Below, in pieces: positions 24,864-36,574 of a stretch of DNA of 64,000 nt. Within the stretch, counting starts at the first letter, position 1. Each line of letters begins with the position of its first letter. Both the position numbers and the translations under genes were made by a program. Source of the DNA: Symbiotaphrina buchneri (taxonomy: Eukaryota; Ascomycota; Symbiotaphrinales; Symbiotaphrinaceae); assembly GCA_001599915.1 (NCBI GenBank), contig BCIG01000013.1, positions 620,001-684,000 on the forward strand. The letters are read 5' to 3'. Under the pieces are notes generated by a model. It saw only the letters and a list, made by a program, of their open reading frames with translations, was not told where the DNA came from and searched no databases.

Positions 24864-26762
24864 ATGGAGGCAAAAGGCGTTGACGCGTAAGTGCTGCTCT
24901 CAAGAAACAGGAAGTCCAGTCTGATTGTACCTCTAGGCTAGCTACTCTGGCTTCGAGGCTCACATGGCAGGAGTGGCACTACCTCATTCATCACGAACCT
25001 AGGCAAAGAGATATTCTAGCAAATCTGCCATTGGAGCTCGTCTGTCAAATACTGGGCTATCTGGAAGTTGCTGACATCTTCCTGCTACGCCGGGTGAGCC
25101 TTGACCCTACAGTAGCGAATCGTCCGCTAATTGCTGGAATAGGTCTCTAAGAGATGGCAGCATTTGCTGTCTTCGCCTGATGTCGCTACCTGGACTATCT
25201 CACACCAATTCCCCGGGGACAAATGCACCGATTTGCAGAAGTTGGCGAGAATACGCTTCAACTTCCACCGAGGCCGCCCACGATTTAAATTCTATATCCG
25301 GACAGAGGTCGACCTCCTCACGACCGGTGACATGCTGTATGATTACCGACCAGATCCTGGGCGGGTAGACTGCTCAAATGAAGACGGGTGCCATCCTATC
25401 CTAGCATGGGTGGAGACGAGCGAGGATCGAGACTTCTCATATCCACGTGTTCTGTACCTAGATACAGGAACTGTGTATGACCTACCAGAAGCGCAAGTGC
25501 GATGGGAATTGGCCTGCAGAAGACTTGTCGTCTCATCTTTTGGAATGGCTTTTGTCTCCGACAATCATAAGATGTTCGTGCTACATTGGCAAAAGCAGTG
25601 TTTGACATGACGTTGACAATTCACAGCACCTTCTGACATGACGTTGACAATCCACAGCACCTTCTATCGACACCAAGCCTCTCAGAAGCCGAAGCTTTGG
25701 GGAAGCACCCAACTTCAGTGCGGTTGCGGAGAGATACAGACAGCGGGCATTCGCGATTCTTTAGTAGTTTTTGCTGCTACCTGTCATGTGCCTTGCACGC
25801 TGGACAAGAGGAGAATTACCTCCGAGCTCGATTCGGTCAATATGTACCTCTTGGATATCAATAACGGAAACCTCCAGTATTTCGCATCTCTGGAACCATT
25901 AACCCTAGTCCGCCAAATGATGATCACACCGGACCGTACTTCTGTGATTATAGCACGTAGCCACAAGGACGATTGCTCATGTGCTGAATGCTTGCAAAAC
26001 ATATCATCTCATGGTAACTACCTTGGTATTCGCCAAGCCGATGTTGTTTTCTTCGAGAAAATCGAGTTTACAGGGAGAATGGTCTGGTCTAAGGCATTCC
26101 GTCTGAATAATTTCCACCGAGAAAGCCAGAAAGTCTTCGTGCCTTTGAACTTCAGTCAAACACAATTTACCGCGTACATAGGTCATCAGACAGCAGATTT
26201 CGAGAACCCAACGGGAAAACTTTCTTGGGAAGAGCTTGACGTACACATCGTGTATGATGCGATCCTCGACAAGCTTATTGTACGGAGGTATGATATACCG
26301 ATAATGAGCAAGAGCGAGAACGCGAGACACCCGTTTCCGCCGTGGACACAATCTTCTAGCGACATGCTGTGCTGGGGAGATACTTTATATTAAACCTGTG
26401 ACAAAGGAAAACAAACGTTGATACGACAGTTGAACAACCATCGCCATGTATATGAGGCAGAATACTCGTCCCTTGAGACAGTCATGCGTTTTCACAAGGA
26501 ATTCAGGCCCTATCGTGCATTGGTTTCCAATGATGAGGTTGCAGAATTGTGGATTTTAGGCGACGAAAAATACATAATAGAGGGTGGAGATCAAGGCATG
26601 AATGTCTGGTGCTTTGACGAGGATGTCCAATGGCATGGGGAGCGCACGCGCACGGATCGGGAAGCGAGCCTGGAATACAGCAGACAACTCAGGTGGTCTG
26701 TTCAAAGGCGCAAGATGGAGCGGATCAAGTATGCAGGGCCGACCCGCAGAATTGCCCATTGA
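24864..26762 (+). CDS. F-box protein, interrupted by one in-frame stop
   Basis: Exons 24864-24886, 24937-25093, 25143-25597 and 25658-26393 give 456 residues in one frame. The F-box is near residues 30-70 (ANLPLELVCQILGYLEVADI, then RVSKRWQHLL). The rest is a beta-rich region as in the fungal F-box families with a propeller-like C-terminal half. The frame ends at TAA 26391-26393. The same frame continues to 26762 with family-like sequence, including a KYIIEGGDQGMNVWCFDED segment that is normally the end of these proteins. No intron of suitable length and phase removes the TAA. The third intron (25598-25657) contains a 31-bp tandem duplication. F-box proteins recruit substrates to SCF ubiquitin ligases. 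This copy is probably a decaying or very recently interrupted member. Confidence 0.7.
25604..25665. repeat. 31-bp tandem duplication
   Basis: Two adjacent 31-bp copies beginning TGACATGACG differ by a single base (ATTC versus ATCC). They lie almost entirely within the inferred 60-nt intron of the F-box gene and provide both its CTGAC-like branch sequence and its CACAG acceptor. Confidence 0.85.
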
Positions 26763-26979
26763 TATGTACTATAAAAAGTCTTTTTCCTCATCTAGAGTAC
26801 AAGGTTTCCTGAGGGCGGATGACTATAACCCACCGGTAATGGGACAACCAGGAACAAATATCAAGCAAGGAACCAACAGATGCTTCAGCAGGGTTTGGAT
26901 GTTCTGATATCCTTCTCTAGGACCCTTGAAACGCCTAGTATCTCTGCTTGATGGCTGCAAAGTCCAGGAGAACGCATAT

Positions 26980-28060
26980 CTATGTGTCGAGCCTTACCTG
27001 AGAAGACTCCTCAAGGACAAACCCTGTGTCTTTTCCTCCCGAACGGCGGCTCCGCAGCTTGAAATTCATCTCCGCCCATTTGCCCTGGAATGCCATGCCG
27101 GGGTGTAGGAGCGTGAGGCAGATGCATGCAATCACGATCATTGCACCCTCGAGGATCATGAAGCTGACCTGGTTGTTGGCAAGGCTGCCGTTGAAGCCCT
27201 CGGAGAGCTCGGCGACACGGAAGACAGAGCGGGTGAAGATACACAGTGTCGCAAGTGCGAGTCCTATTCCGTTCGACGTCAGCTATGGGATATGCATCAA
27301 TGATGGCGGCCAAGAAGAGCATTGTGGTCTCGTACTATGTATGAACCATTTGAAGCGTTTCGTACGCACCACGTCGCCTACAAGCGCTGGTCGGGCCAGA
27401 TGCGCGTTCCGTCGTACGCTCCACGCGTAATCCAGGCTCAAGACGATGAAGACCAACAGCGAGAACACCTGCCACGACAGGCCGGCGATCATGATATTGA
27501 TGCCCGTCTGAGCTGTGGAGTTGTCGCTGCTATCGGTCAGGCCGCCGCCGGCGCCTTGAAGCACGAGGGCAAAGAAGTCCGAGAACATGAAGATGATTGT
27601 GTACGTGCGTGGGCGGAAGCGGGCGAGGGACTCCCCGCAGGCGACGATGATGCGCGCGAGGCAGAGATAGACGGCGGCGCTGAGGAAGGCTGGGGCGATG
27701 GTCAAGCAAATGAGGTAGCTGCGCTGCTAGTCAATGTACGATCTTCTCCGGGCTCTGTCTGCAAGATGGCACATACGTGAGAAAAGGCGCCTGAGTGAAG
27801 GGATTGAAGTGCATCTGGATGCGGCCGACATAACCGATGATCTCGAGCAGCAGCCCGCAGAACATGCCGATGGAGAAGCCTACGGTTCGGTAGAGATAGG
27901 CCTGGACAAGCTGGACGACGAGGAAGAGGGCGAAGATGGCGACGTAGAAGACATTTCCGGCGAGATTGGGGACATAGTCGATATTTGCGAGTTCGAGAGG
28001 ACAGGTGGAAAGGGTGCAGTTCTCGACGTCGATCGCTGTGGCGGTCAAGTTGGTGGACAT
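26980..28060 (-). CDS. RTA1-family membrane protein (lipid-translocating exporter-like)
   Basis: Three exons (introns 27719-27776 and 27264-27335) make 316 residues with about seven hydrophobic segments. The N-terminal part is [21 protein letters not shown]. Family signatures are [46 protein letters not shown], and, in the last exon, [15 protein letters not shown] followed by [17 protein letters not shown]1-like proteins (yeast Rta1, Rsb1) are plasma-membrane proteins tied to export or flipping of sphingoid bases and to resistance against toxic sterol-targeting compounds. The start at 28060 was preferred to a Met 18 codons upstream because of its length and context. The tail is basic and cytoplasmic in type. 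The frame is intact. Confidence 0.9.
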
Positions 28061-29031
28061 GATTGGTATATATTGATACACTCTAATGTGGTGTACGATA
28101 AAAAATTCTGACACTGGCAGGGAGGATACAGACTCAGTTTTGGTGGAGATATGAACGATTTCTCCGCATCAGGGTTATATTATACCCTTTAGACTTATAC
28201 CCCTTCTCAGCTCGCAGCCGACCTCAAAATGAGCCCTAGGCAACAGGAAATTGCTCCCAGCGACCCTGCATGGTTATTGCAGCGTACAACCCTCTAGCTT
28301 ACGTACTGTAAGTAGGCTGAGCAGGCGGAACACGGTTACACGGCACAGCAATATTTTCAAAACATGGGAGTGACAGCCTCTGCCCCCCATCAGGCGCAAC
28401 TTCTTCCGAAGTCAGGGTAAGATGGACTAGCAACGGGGCTCCGCAAACGGCCTGTAGGAATTGACTTCCACAAAGCGTGGGTTGATCCCTGGGCAGGCCG
28501 TACTGAGGTCGATGCTGACGAATGGTGGCTTGCCCAGGACGCTCCCTCCAGGCACCCGTTTAACGCGCATTCTTAGTGGTTAAGCATAATCCACTTGTGG
28601 AGACCGCGACAGACGGGACGATCAATTAGTTCCATTACTCGATAGAGAACATGTTACACATTATATACTGGCTCTCTAGGTAAAGTTCGTAAGTCTGGCG
28701 CGAAAATAATCTGCCAAACGGTCCGAGGGTCGTTGGTCCGCAATACGAAGGAAGAGAAGGTCTAAATTTAGACAGACATCGTACGAATTCCTAGCGCGAA
28801 GCTACTTCGGCCGCAGTCTTTTCCGATCACGACCAATTCTCGTATCCCTTTATGATATGGATGTCAGTGCTTACAATACCTGCACATGGAATGAATATAC
28901 ACGAAACGTGCGCGAAAGTCCACGTCAGCGCTGTGTGGAGGGTGCTGTGGTTTGGATGAACACAACTCCGCATGTTGTTGCATAGCCCCTTCAGCCCTGC
29001 GTTACGAAATGTCTCACCTGTAACACCAATC
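28061..29031. other. 1-kb intergenic region
   Basis: It contains the RTA1 promoter and the 3' flank of the monooxygenase gene. No gene, repeat or RNA was recognised. Confidence 0.5.
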
Positions 29032-30940
29032 CTAGCTTCGGACGAATCCACTCCGCTCGGCCTGATTTCTCAATTTTACCTTCCACTCATCAACCAAACC
29101 GGCATAATCAATCGGTGCATACGGCTGGAAAATCTCCTTCCACAATGCGCCCTTCCGTCTGAACCGCAATCCCAAATCCTTCAGCAACATATCCAAATAC
29201 GGCACCGCGTCGAACACAAACTCTGGGAACCGTATCCCAAATCCGCCGGGATATCTCCAGCGGATGAATTGCGTCTGCAACATGGTCTCCCAATTTGACC
29301 TCTTGGGCGCGGGTCGCAGCATTGGGGAGGTGTTGCTGATCATTCCAGTCGGAAGTCCAGCGTCGGTCCTGCGAGAGATATTTTAGCGTGGGTGAAGGCG
29401 TGGGCAACGAGAGGGTGCCATCGAGGTACGCGGTGATCCAAAGGGCCTGGGTCTGCGCCACGAGCGCGGTGCTAATGTTCATGACCATCCCGTTGAACGT
29501 GATACTCCGGCTCTCGACGAAAGCGGGCGGCACCATGAATCGCCAGAGACGGAATGGTTCTTCAAAAGCGGTGCCGATCTTATTGTTTGCGGCATCGCTA
29601 CCAGAAAGAGGCTTGTAATGCGGGTTAAGTAGGGGTTGGTCCTTGAGCTTCGGGAATCGTTTCATGATCTCTGCGTCGGCCATTCTTGCGAGTGTGGGGA
29701 GAGTGGGATCGGCCACACTGGCGGATGTTGGAAGGCCAAGGTCCCGCTCAATGCCTTCTGGAAGAAAGGTAATACTGGGACGGTGCTTCCAGCCAGTTGC
29801 GCATATAAGGGCGTCGGTTGGAAGAGTAGCTCCGGACGAGAGATGTACCGTTTGATGAGATAAGTGGGTTATATCGGCAATGTGGACCTTGATATTGCCG
29901 CTCTTGACAAGATTGAAGATGTCGCTGGGATAGTTCAGGATACTCAGAGATGCAGCGACCCAAAATGGATCCAGCCAAGGCTTGAGCTTTGCCGTCTCAG
30001 AATGCTTGTCGTACGCATTCAAACCCGTAAGGTCGTCCCTAAGAGTCTTCCAGAACCCGTCTACAAGCCACCGTCCTACATGCGTCCCATGCAGGAACTT
30101 TCGGATCACCCAGAAGCCGTCCGCATCACCCCAGATGCAAGGACTGAACCATGTCAGGAACCTTGTGTGGACAAGTTTTTCGAGCCAAAGCTTCAGCGGG
30201 GTTACATAGGCCGGCGCCATCCATACTGGACCATGTCCAGACTCGCGAATCACCCAGTCGACAGACACTCCTGCGGCTGCGTATTGGTATGCAGCATCCC
30301 ACGCGGACTTTGTCCCGCCCAGGACAGTGACTGATTCGGCCCGTTTTAGAAGCGTGGAAGTGTGGTACAATTGATCACTAGTGTGAAAGAAAGCCGCGTT
30401 GAAGTTACTACTTCCTTCAAAAGTTGGAAGGAAGGGCTCCGAAGTCAGCCCCGTAGCAAGAACAAGCTTCGAGGTATGAAGGCTCTGTTCTTTGCCGGCA
30501 ACCGTGACGATCCAGCTATCATCATCATTGTGTGCTATCGTTTCGACTTTGGAATTGAAATGTATCCGTCGATATAAATCAAATTGCTCGCCGTAATCGT
30601 GCAAATAGCAATGGATGACGTCGCCAGGGATATGTTCGCCTTTCTTGACACCGTATGTGGCGGGATCCATAGGGAAGTCGCTATACTCATATGTGCCGAT
30701 CATATTGTTTGACTTTAAGCCGGGATACAGGCGATGCTTTGCCCATACCCCGCCAACGGTTGGTGCGCTCTCCAGTAGAACCAGCTTACTGGAAGGGTGA
30801 ACTTGCAAAAACGTCTTCGCAGTGACAAGACCATGCCATCCTGGAAGAGGAGATTCAGCATTGACATATCTCTGCGTAGATTTCCTATATAGCAAGCAAG
30901 ACTCACCTGCACCGATTACAACCACATCTACCTTCTCCAT
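29032..30940 (-). CDS. Flavin-containing monooxygenase (dimethylaniline monooxygenase-like)
   Basis: The start at 30940 (MEKVDVVVIGAG) is followed after 34 bases by a stop-free 66-nt intron (30841-30906). Splicing restores the FAD motif as VIGAGWHGLVTAK. Downstream come GGVWAKHRLYPGL, the KLVLATGLTSEPFLP segment, the NADPH motif VTVLGGTKSAWDAAY, and DALICATGWKHRPSI. A second intron is needed near the end: 29369-29429 (GTACCT donor, 61 nt, 593 residues total) or the shorter 29369-29408 (600 residues). Both lead into the conserved C-terminus QTQFIRWRYPGGFG and AVPYLDMLLKDLG, ending at 29032. The enzyme oxygenates N or S atoms of small molecules using NADPH and O2. Substrate unknown; a secondary-metabolite or detoxification role is inferred. 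Confidence 0.87.
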
Positions 30941-31866
30941 GATGCTCCGCAGTGCTATGGAGAATGGAAGAGACGACCAATTAAGAACTGACAAGTAAAG
31001 CTTGAACGTGAAGCTAACAGTCTGAAAGAAGAGCATATATATCCGTTCGAGGCACGCTTACTCCCGCTCAATTGACAGTTCTGCCGGAAACTTCAAAAAG
31101 AGCCTCCGATGCTTTGAAATCTTTGAAATCTTTGAAGCTCCTTGGTGGCAGGTTGCACCATACACGACTCGCCAAGTTCTGTGGGACTTGCTTGAAGATC
31201 TGCGGGGACGTGTGGCCACGTCGGAACCTTCCGTAGCACTGCCGCTGAAACACGAAGTTTGCTCTGCTATAGTCGTGTAAGATGCAACGTGATCAGAGGT
31301 TGAAGGTCCAAAGGCCATGAAGCGATCGGGGGTTGCCGACGGGAGTCTCACTCGGTTCCGACCATGAGTCCTGCGGGCTGTAGAAACGTTTCCATTACGA
31401 CATGGTACTACCGACAACGTGTAACCGTGAAAGTACGTGCGTTAGATCAGTCAACTTCCCATCTGGAGCGCCGAACTTCTTCAGAATGGATCAAATTGCT
31501 TGTTGCACGTTAGCTCTAAGAATGAGAAGATCCTGTCGAATCCTGTGCCTTTATTATCATCTGTCCGTGCAGAATCCTGGATAAGTTTGCACGTGTCTTT
31601 TGGAGGCTTGCCGGTAACACAAGGACCTATTCCTAGCAAACATCAGAAAAGACATTCGTAACAAGGCATTCACCCCCACCTTGGGACTTAGAACCAGCTT
31701 GACCTTCAACAGACAGTGACAGCACATTCACTTACAAGAGCTTCAGGAAGGTGAAGGGAGGTCACTATCTGAGTCGAGTTCTTCTCCCCTCTCCCCCTCT
31801 GCCCTTCCTCTGTCGACACCTCTAAGGCGACCGTTCGAACCATCACCATATCTGACGATAGCCAAC
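30941..31866. other. Intergenic between divergent FMO and rhodopsin-domain genes
   Basis: A shared 5' region. It holds a short TTTGAAATC micro-repeat near 31113-31135 and otherwise nothing I can name. Confidence 0.5.
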
Positions 31867-33391
31867 ATGGCCTCCTTGTTCGCCATTGAAGCGTTCTCAA
31901 TGCTCGGCCTTGGCGTCATGCTTGTTGTAATCCGCATGTATGCAAGATGGAGCTTTGTCGGTTTCCGTAAGCTTGCATTTGACGATTACCTCATGATGGT
32001 CGCAATGGTGAGCCACTGCTCCCAATTCATCCGTCGAAGGTGATCTGATGCTCTCATAGCTTGTGTATGGTGCTGAGACGGCAGCCGCTTACGGGGCCGT
32101 GGCTCTATACCATGGCCTAGCCAATAACGGTATGACGGACGCAGCAAGGATCACCATAGACCCGTCTTCGATTGAATGGCGTATGAGAGTGGAAGGTTCG
32201 AGGACACAGCTCCTTGGGTGGTCGTTCTACACACTCCTACTTTGGATCCTCAAACTCTGCATGAACAACTTTTATGCCAGGTTGACGTAAGACGAACTTT
32301 ATCCCGCTCTATGATCGCATTACTGACAAACTATGGTTGAAGCGAGAGAATTGATGGCATGCGAACACGTATCCGCATTGGTTTCGGCGTTATAGGCGTG
32401 ACCTACATTGCCACGATTCTGTCCATTCTATTAGGTTGTCGGCCATTATACAAGAATTGGCAGATCAGGCCAGACCCGGGGAGTGTGTTTGCGTTTGAAA
32501 CATCTCTTGGAACACAGCTGAACTTTGTCACAGACTTTTGCCAACCTGCAATTTCAAAGATCAACGTTTATGTCACTGTGGTTCTGAATGTCACCACAGA
32601 CATCTATCTCATGTCGATACCACTACCGGTCCGCAAGCCCCATCTCTCCCTTTTTCTACCGTCAGAACTTCCCCTAACGTTGCATAGATGCTCTGGCATT
32701 CCAAGATTGCGACCGGACGCAAGGCATTCCTTCTCGTCATGTTCAGCGGCGGCGTCTTCATCATCATGTCCGGCATTCTGCGCTGTGTGCTAAACTTATT
32801 TGTACGTCCTGCCATGATACTCCATCACTCCGCCTATTTGCATCTCATAAACTGCAGGACCCCGTCAATGGTGCCCAAGAGGGAGGTAAATGGGCTTGTC
32901 GTGAGACGTTTGTCGCTGTCGTCGTCGGTAACGTCCCTATGATCTATCCTCTCATTCGCCGAGCATACTGCAACTTCAGCAACTGGTCTATTATTTCCGT
33001 TCTTGGGCAATCCAAGTCATCGCGGTCGCAATACAATTCGCGCAACCCGCGTCTCAACTCTGCAGATTTGTCGACGCCTCTGTGCGCTCTGCCCAAGAGA
33101 GTCCGGACAAGGGCCAGGCATCCGCTCAGCATTCCAACATTTCTGGCGAATGATAGCATCGAAAGACTCACGGACGAACGACCACGAAGTTGTGTCCCCA
33201 AAGACAATTGCGAAGGTGACAAGATGGACCACGGAATCAGCGTCACGAGAGAGACAGCGGTGGACATTGAGCAACTGGAAAGCCAAAGGGATGAAGGAGC
33301 GTACTCGTGGTACGCACAGTATGCGCAGCACGGCTTCGCCAGCCCTTCTGGACCCAACTACGAGTTCCACGTCGAGATCGGTCAGTCTTGA
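31867..33391 (+). CDS. Fungal rhodopsin-domain integral membrane protein
   Basis: Five exons (introns 32008-32059, 32287-32342, 32629-32687, 32802-32857) sum to 433 residues. It has a seven-helix layout: the N-terminal helix continues into YARWSFVGFRKLAFDDYLMM, then LGWSFYTLLLWILKLCMNNFY, IGVTYIATILSILLGCRP, VLNVTTDIYLMSIPLPMLW, and a last helix before VGNVPMIYPLIRRAY. The FDDY motif and CRP turn are typical of the large fungal family once annotated as 'integral membrane protein' (PF20684), which includes Pth11-like relatives. The long C-terminal cytoplasmic tail is polar and Ser/Arg-rich. The ligand is unknown; a sensory role is only an analogy. The third intron uses a rare GTCCGC donor with a clear CTAAC branch. 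Confidence 0.88.
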
Positions 33392-33855
33392 TGTTGTGCT
33401 TTACCTTGTGGCAGTGACCTATCACGAGGACAGGGTAGTTTGCGATTGGCCTGATATTGGGAAGCGACATATCGGCCGATTTTGATAGCCGGAATGATCT
33501 GAAGTTTATCTATGAAGCGCCAGATGTCTTTCATATCACTGAGATAGTTGGAAACTTCAATAATAAATGCATACTCCGCTTTATCTCAGAAGGGTTTGCC
33601 TGCGACTACCCTGTATGTAAGAAGAGGTTCCTTTCATATTCCTCTCTAAAATCGTCCCCCAGCCAAATAGTAATGTTTGCCTGCATTAGCTTCTGTGTAA
33701 CATATCCATGTGATGTTTCCCATTTGAATAATATCGAGAGCTCCCGGCACCCGCGGAGTAAACCGACTAATCAGCTCGCCTATCTGTAACCGTGCGTCAA
33801 CCCCACAACAACTTCAAGCACCATCTCCAGTCCAGCCCAAACAATCTCCATCACA
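33392..33855. other. Intergenic region upstream of NAT gene
   Basis: Likely 3' UTR of the rhodopsin-domain gene and promoter of the acetyltransferase. No other feature was seen. Confidence 0.5.
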
Positions 33856-34867
33856 ATGTCTGCTCCCGACCTGGCCGGATGGCCTACATACAATGCTTTT
33901 CAGCTAAGTCAATACTTCAAGACTATCAACCTGCCTGTCGAGTACCACTGGAGCACAGCCAAAACCGGCGGATTTCCCTTCCTGACGGCGCTAACCAAGC
34001 ACCAACTTACCGGTATCCCCTTTGAGAATCTCGAGCTGCACTACAGCTCGCATCACACCGTCTCGCTGGACCCGGCGCACTTGTTCTTCAAGATGGTGGG
34101 AATGGCCGAGGTGGCTATTGTATGGAGAACAATTGCCTGTTCGCGACGGTGCTGCGGAGCGTCGGCTTTGAGGTGTGCTCGGTTGGCGCGAGAGTCAGTA
34201 CGGCAGTGCAGCCAGTTGCAGCCGCGAAGGGGGAGCCCAGATATGACTGCTGGTATATGCCTTGACTATTGCAGAAAGAAAGAGGCGATACAAAGACCTG
34301 GTTGCTGATCTAATGCAGGAACCATATGCTGAACATCGTGACGGTGGACGGCAGAGCATATCTCGTCGACGTCGGATTTGGCGCTGGAGGGTCACCTATT
34401 GGCCCCATTCCGCTCATGGACGGCCAAATTGCCGCTGGTCTGGGAGACGAGAAACTACAACTCGTACGGAGACACGTCCCACAGCACAGCTCCCGCTCGC
34501 AAAAACTGTGGTGTCTAAACCACAGCAACGACGACGGGGCCACATGGGTGCCGACCTATTCCTTCACCCACGTGGAGTTCTTCCCTGAGGATTTCGTCAT
34601 GATGAGTTACTGGACGAGCACAAGCCGGCAGAGCTGGTTTACGCACAAGGTCGTGGTTGTGAAGTGGTTACTGGATGAGCAGGATGAGGTATGCGGGAAC
34701 GTATCGTCGAGAGGGAGGTCAATAGGAGGATAGGGACGAAAAATGAGAAGGTGGCCCTGCTGGAGAATGAGGGGGAGAGGATTCAAGCGTTGCAGGATTG
34801 GTGTGCTATCAAATCGAGCGACGCGGAAAGAGCTGGGATTAAGGGACTGATATCGGAAATAGCATGA
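33856..34867 (+). pseudogene. Arylamine N-acetyltransferase, two frameshifts
   Basis: The catalytic triad of the NAT family is visible: Cys in GRGGYCMENN, His in the WNHMLNI segment restored by intron 34253-34318, and Asp in AYLVDVGFGAGGSP. NATs transfer acetyl (in some fungi malonyl) groups from CoA to arylamines and so detoxify them. Two changes of frame cannot be explained by introns: near 34095-34104, just before the active-site Cys, and near 34690, before the C-terminal tail (RIGTKNEKVALLENEG) that ends at 34867. The coding length is two short of a multiple of three, fitting two single-base losses and a parent of about 315 residues. The reading frame from the first Met therefore stops before the Cys region is completed. 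Real decay and consensus error are both possible. Confidence 0.75.
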
Positions 34868-34995
34868 CACGGATGAGGCATTGGAAGAAGTCACTTTTGA
34901 AGAAAATCGAGGCCAGTCTACTTCATCCCGCTATATATGACTAACATGCACGTCGCATTTCAGCCAAACTATGCATTTTAACGATCCACTGATAT

Positions 34996-36194
34996 CTATA
35001 TTTTAAGACTCGCCAGTGATACCTGACCGGGAGTGATCACATTTTTATACTCAGCCTCCTCTACCATTTTCACCACGGCATCAGCAACGCCATACGAGAA
35101 TGCATAACCACCGCCGCCAAATCCGTAAGCGGAGATGACGGTCCTTTTTCCTTTTGTCTCGGAGTCTAATCTGAAGCCTCCTTCCCGTGATGGCCGGATT
35201 CCTACCACGTAGCTAAGAGACGATTTTTCGGGGCTAGCAGGAACAACTTCTGGTGCAAGACGATGAGCGCGGGCAATCTCATCACGGGCGATGTCAAGGT
35301 CGACTTCCGATGAACTAGCAAAATCAGCATCAAGCTTTCAGCACGGATTCCAACTCAGAATGAGCGGCTTACAGGTTATCGCGCTGCTTAATCCCGCCCA
35401 GTATCACGCCGCCAGACATCGGCCGTGGAATCACGTATGTATACTCCTTGCCGTTCCGGAAATACATGGTCCCTGTCTTTTCTGTCTTGAAGAACACATT
35501 CTGGCCCCGCTCTGGAAAGCATTTGCTGTCTTGAACGTCTGACAGCAGCTTGCTGCCCCAGCCACTGGCGTTGATGAAGACGTTGGAGCCGGGAAACGAA
35601 TTATAGAGTTCTGAGAGTGACGAGACCTTTTGTCGGATGAACTTGCCGCCCAGAGCCTCGATCTTGCGCTTCAGATACGGCATGTGCTTTGTGGGGTCGG
35701 TGACGAGGCAATCGTAGGACCATCCCACGGCGAAGTTCGAGGGAAACTCGCCGGGTGCGAGCTCTTTGAACTAGATTCAACAGTCAGTACCTTACAGCAA
35801 CACTTGATTGGGGCTGAGGTACGTTTGCAACCACAGTCTCACCCCATCTGGCTGAATCTTTTCCTGGAAAAGCTTCAAGATATTCTCTTGCTTTGACCCT
35901 GCAGACGCCTGCTTCTGGCTCTTCCACCGCGAGCTTTAACAGGTGTCGATGGGTCACTGCTTGCAAGTACTTATAGTCATCTTTCAGACCGCCGGCCGAA
36001 TGCCATGCTGCACCCGCCCAGGCAGAAGCGTACAGAACATTCTGATCGCCTGGAAGAAATTCTGCCACAAGGTTCACGCGGAAACCGGCTTGAAGCAGTT
36101 GGCGAGCAATAGCACATCCAATGACGCCTGCACCCAGGATGACAATAGGCCGTTGAGGGAATGGCAGGGAAACGGACTCTGGTAGGGACCCCAT
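34996..36194 (-). CDS. D-amino-acid-oxidase-type FAD enzyme
   Basis: Three exons (introns 35771-35822, 35315-35372) give 362 residues in frame. The start at 36194 lies just before the FAD Rossmann motif PIVILGAGVIGCAIARQLL. YASAWAGAAWHSAGG matches the second conserved block of the DAO family, SNVFINASGWGSKLL the later FAD-binding block, and GFGGGGYAFSYGVA the C-terminal signature. These enzymes oxidise D-amino acids to 2-oxo acids, ammonia and H2O2, usually in peroxisomes. The C-terminus here (ASLKI) is not a clear peroxisomal SKL-type signal. It is divergent from the oligopeptide transporter gene and shares 380 bp of promoter with it. The intron at 35771-35822 uses a GTACCT donor. Confidence 0.9.
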
Positions 36195-36574
36195 CGCGAC
36201 TGATTGGATTGCAGTGGTATCTGGAAGGGCCAGAGGATAAAAAGCAGTCCGCTTTTTGTTATCCCGAGCTTTACCGCGTGGCCACTTTTTGGACGATAAA
36301 GCCTTGCTCAAAACGGGAATTCCTGCAGGCGGCATCTCAGCCGTCGGGGTGGCTTATCGCGCGTTGATAGCAAAAGCCCGAACGCTTCCCGATGAGGAAA
36401 GTTCGTGTCGGTTGGGGCCGCAATTTCCTCTTTGGCGTGCACTCCCATCCCCTGCAGACTTTGACTCCGCACTGTTGTATAAAGGTCATGGGTCATGCCA
36501 CCCCAACCATGATCCGGCACTCGCTGGTCGCTCTTGGAAGCTGTGACCTGGATCGTTCTAAGCTGGTCTGAGCC
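36195..36574. promoter_or_regulatory. Shared DAO/oligopeptide-transporter promoter with GATA sites
   Basis: This 380-bp gap separates two divergent genes of nitrogen use. It has HGATAR cores at 36293-36298 (plus) and at 36353-36359 (CTTATCG, minus), the recognition type of AreA/NIT2 GATA factors that act under nitrogen limitation. Binding is inferred from sequence only. Confidence 0.4.

Noticed and set aside
29250-29430. Apparent frameshift near the end of the FMO gene
   Set aside because: A 61-nt (or 40-nt) intron with an acceptable acceptor restores the frame, so the gene is taken as intact.
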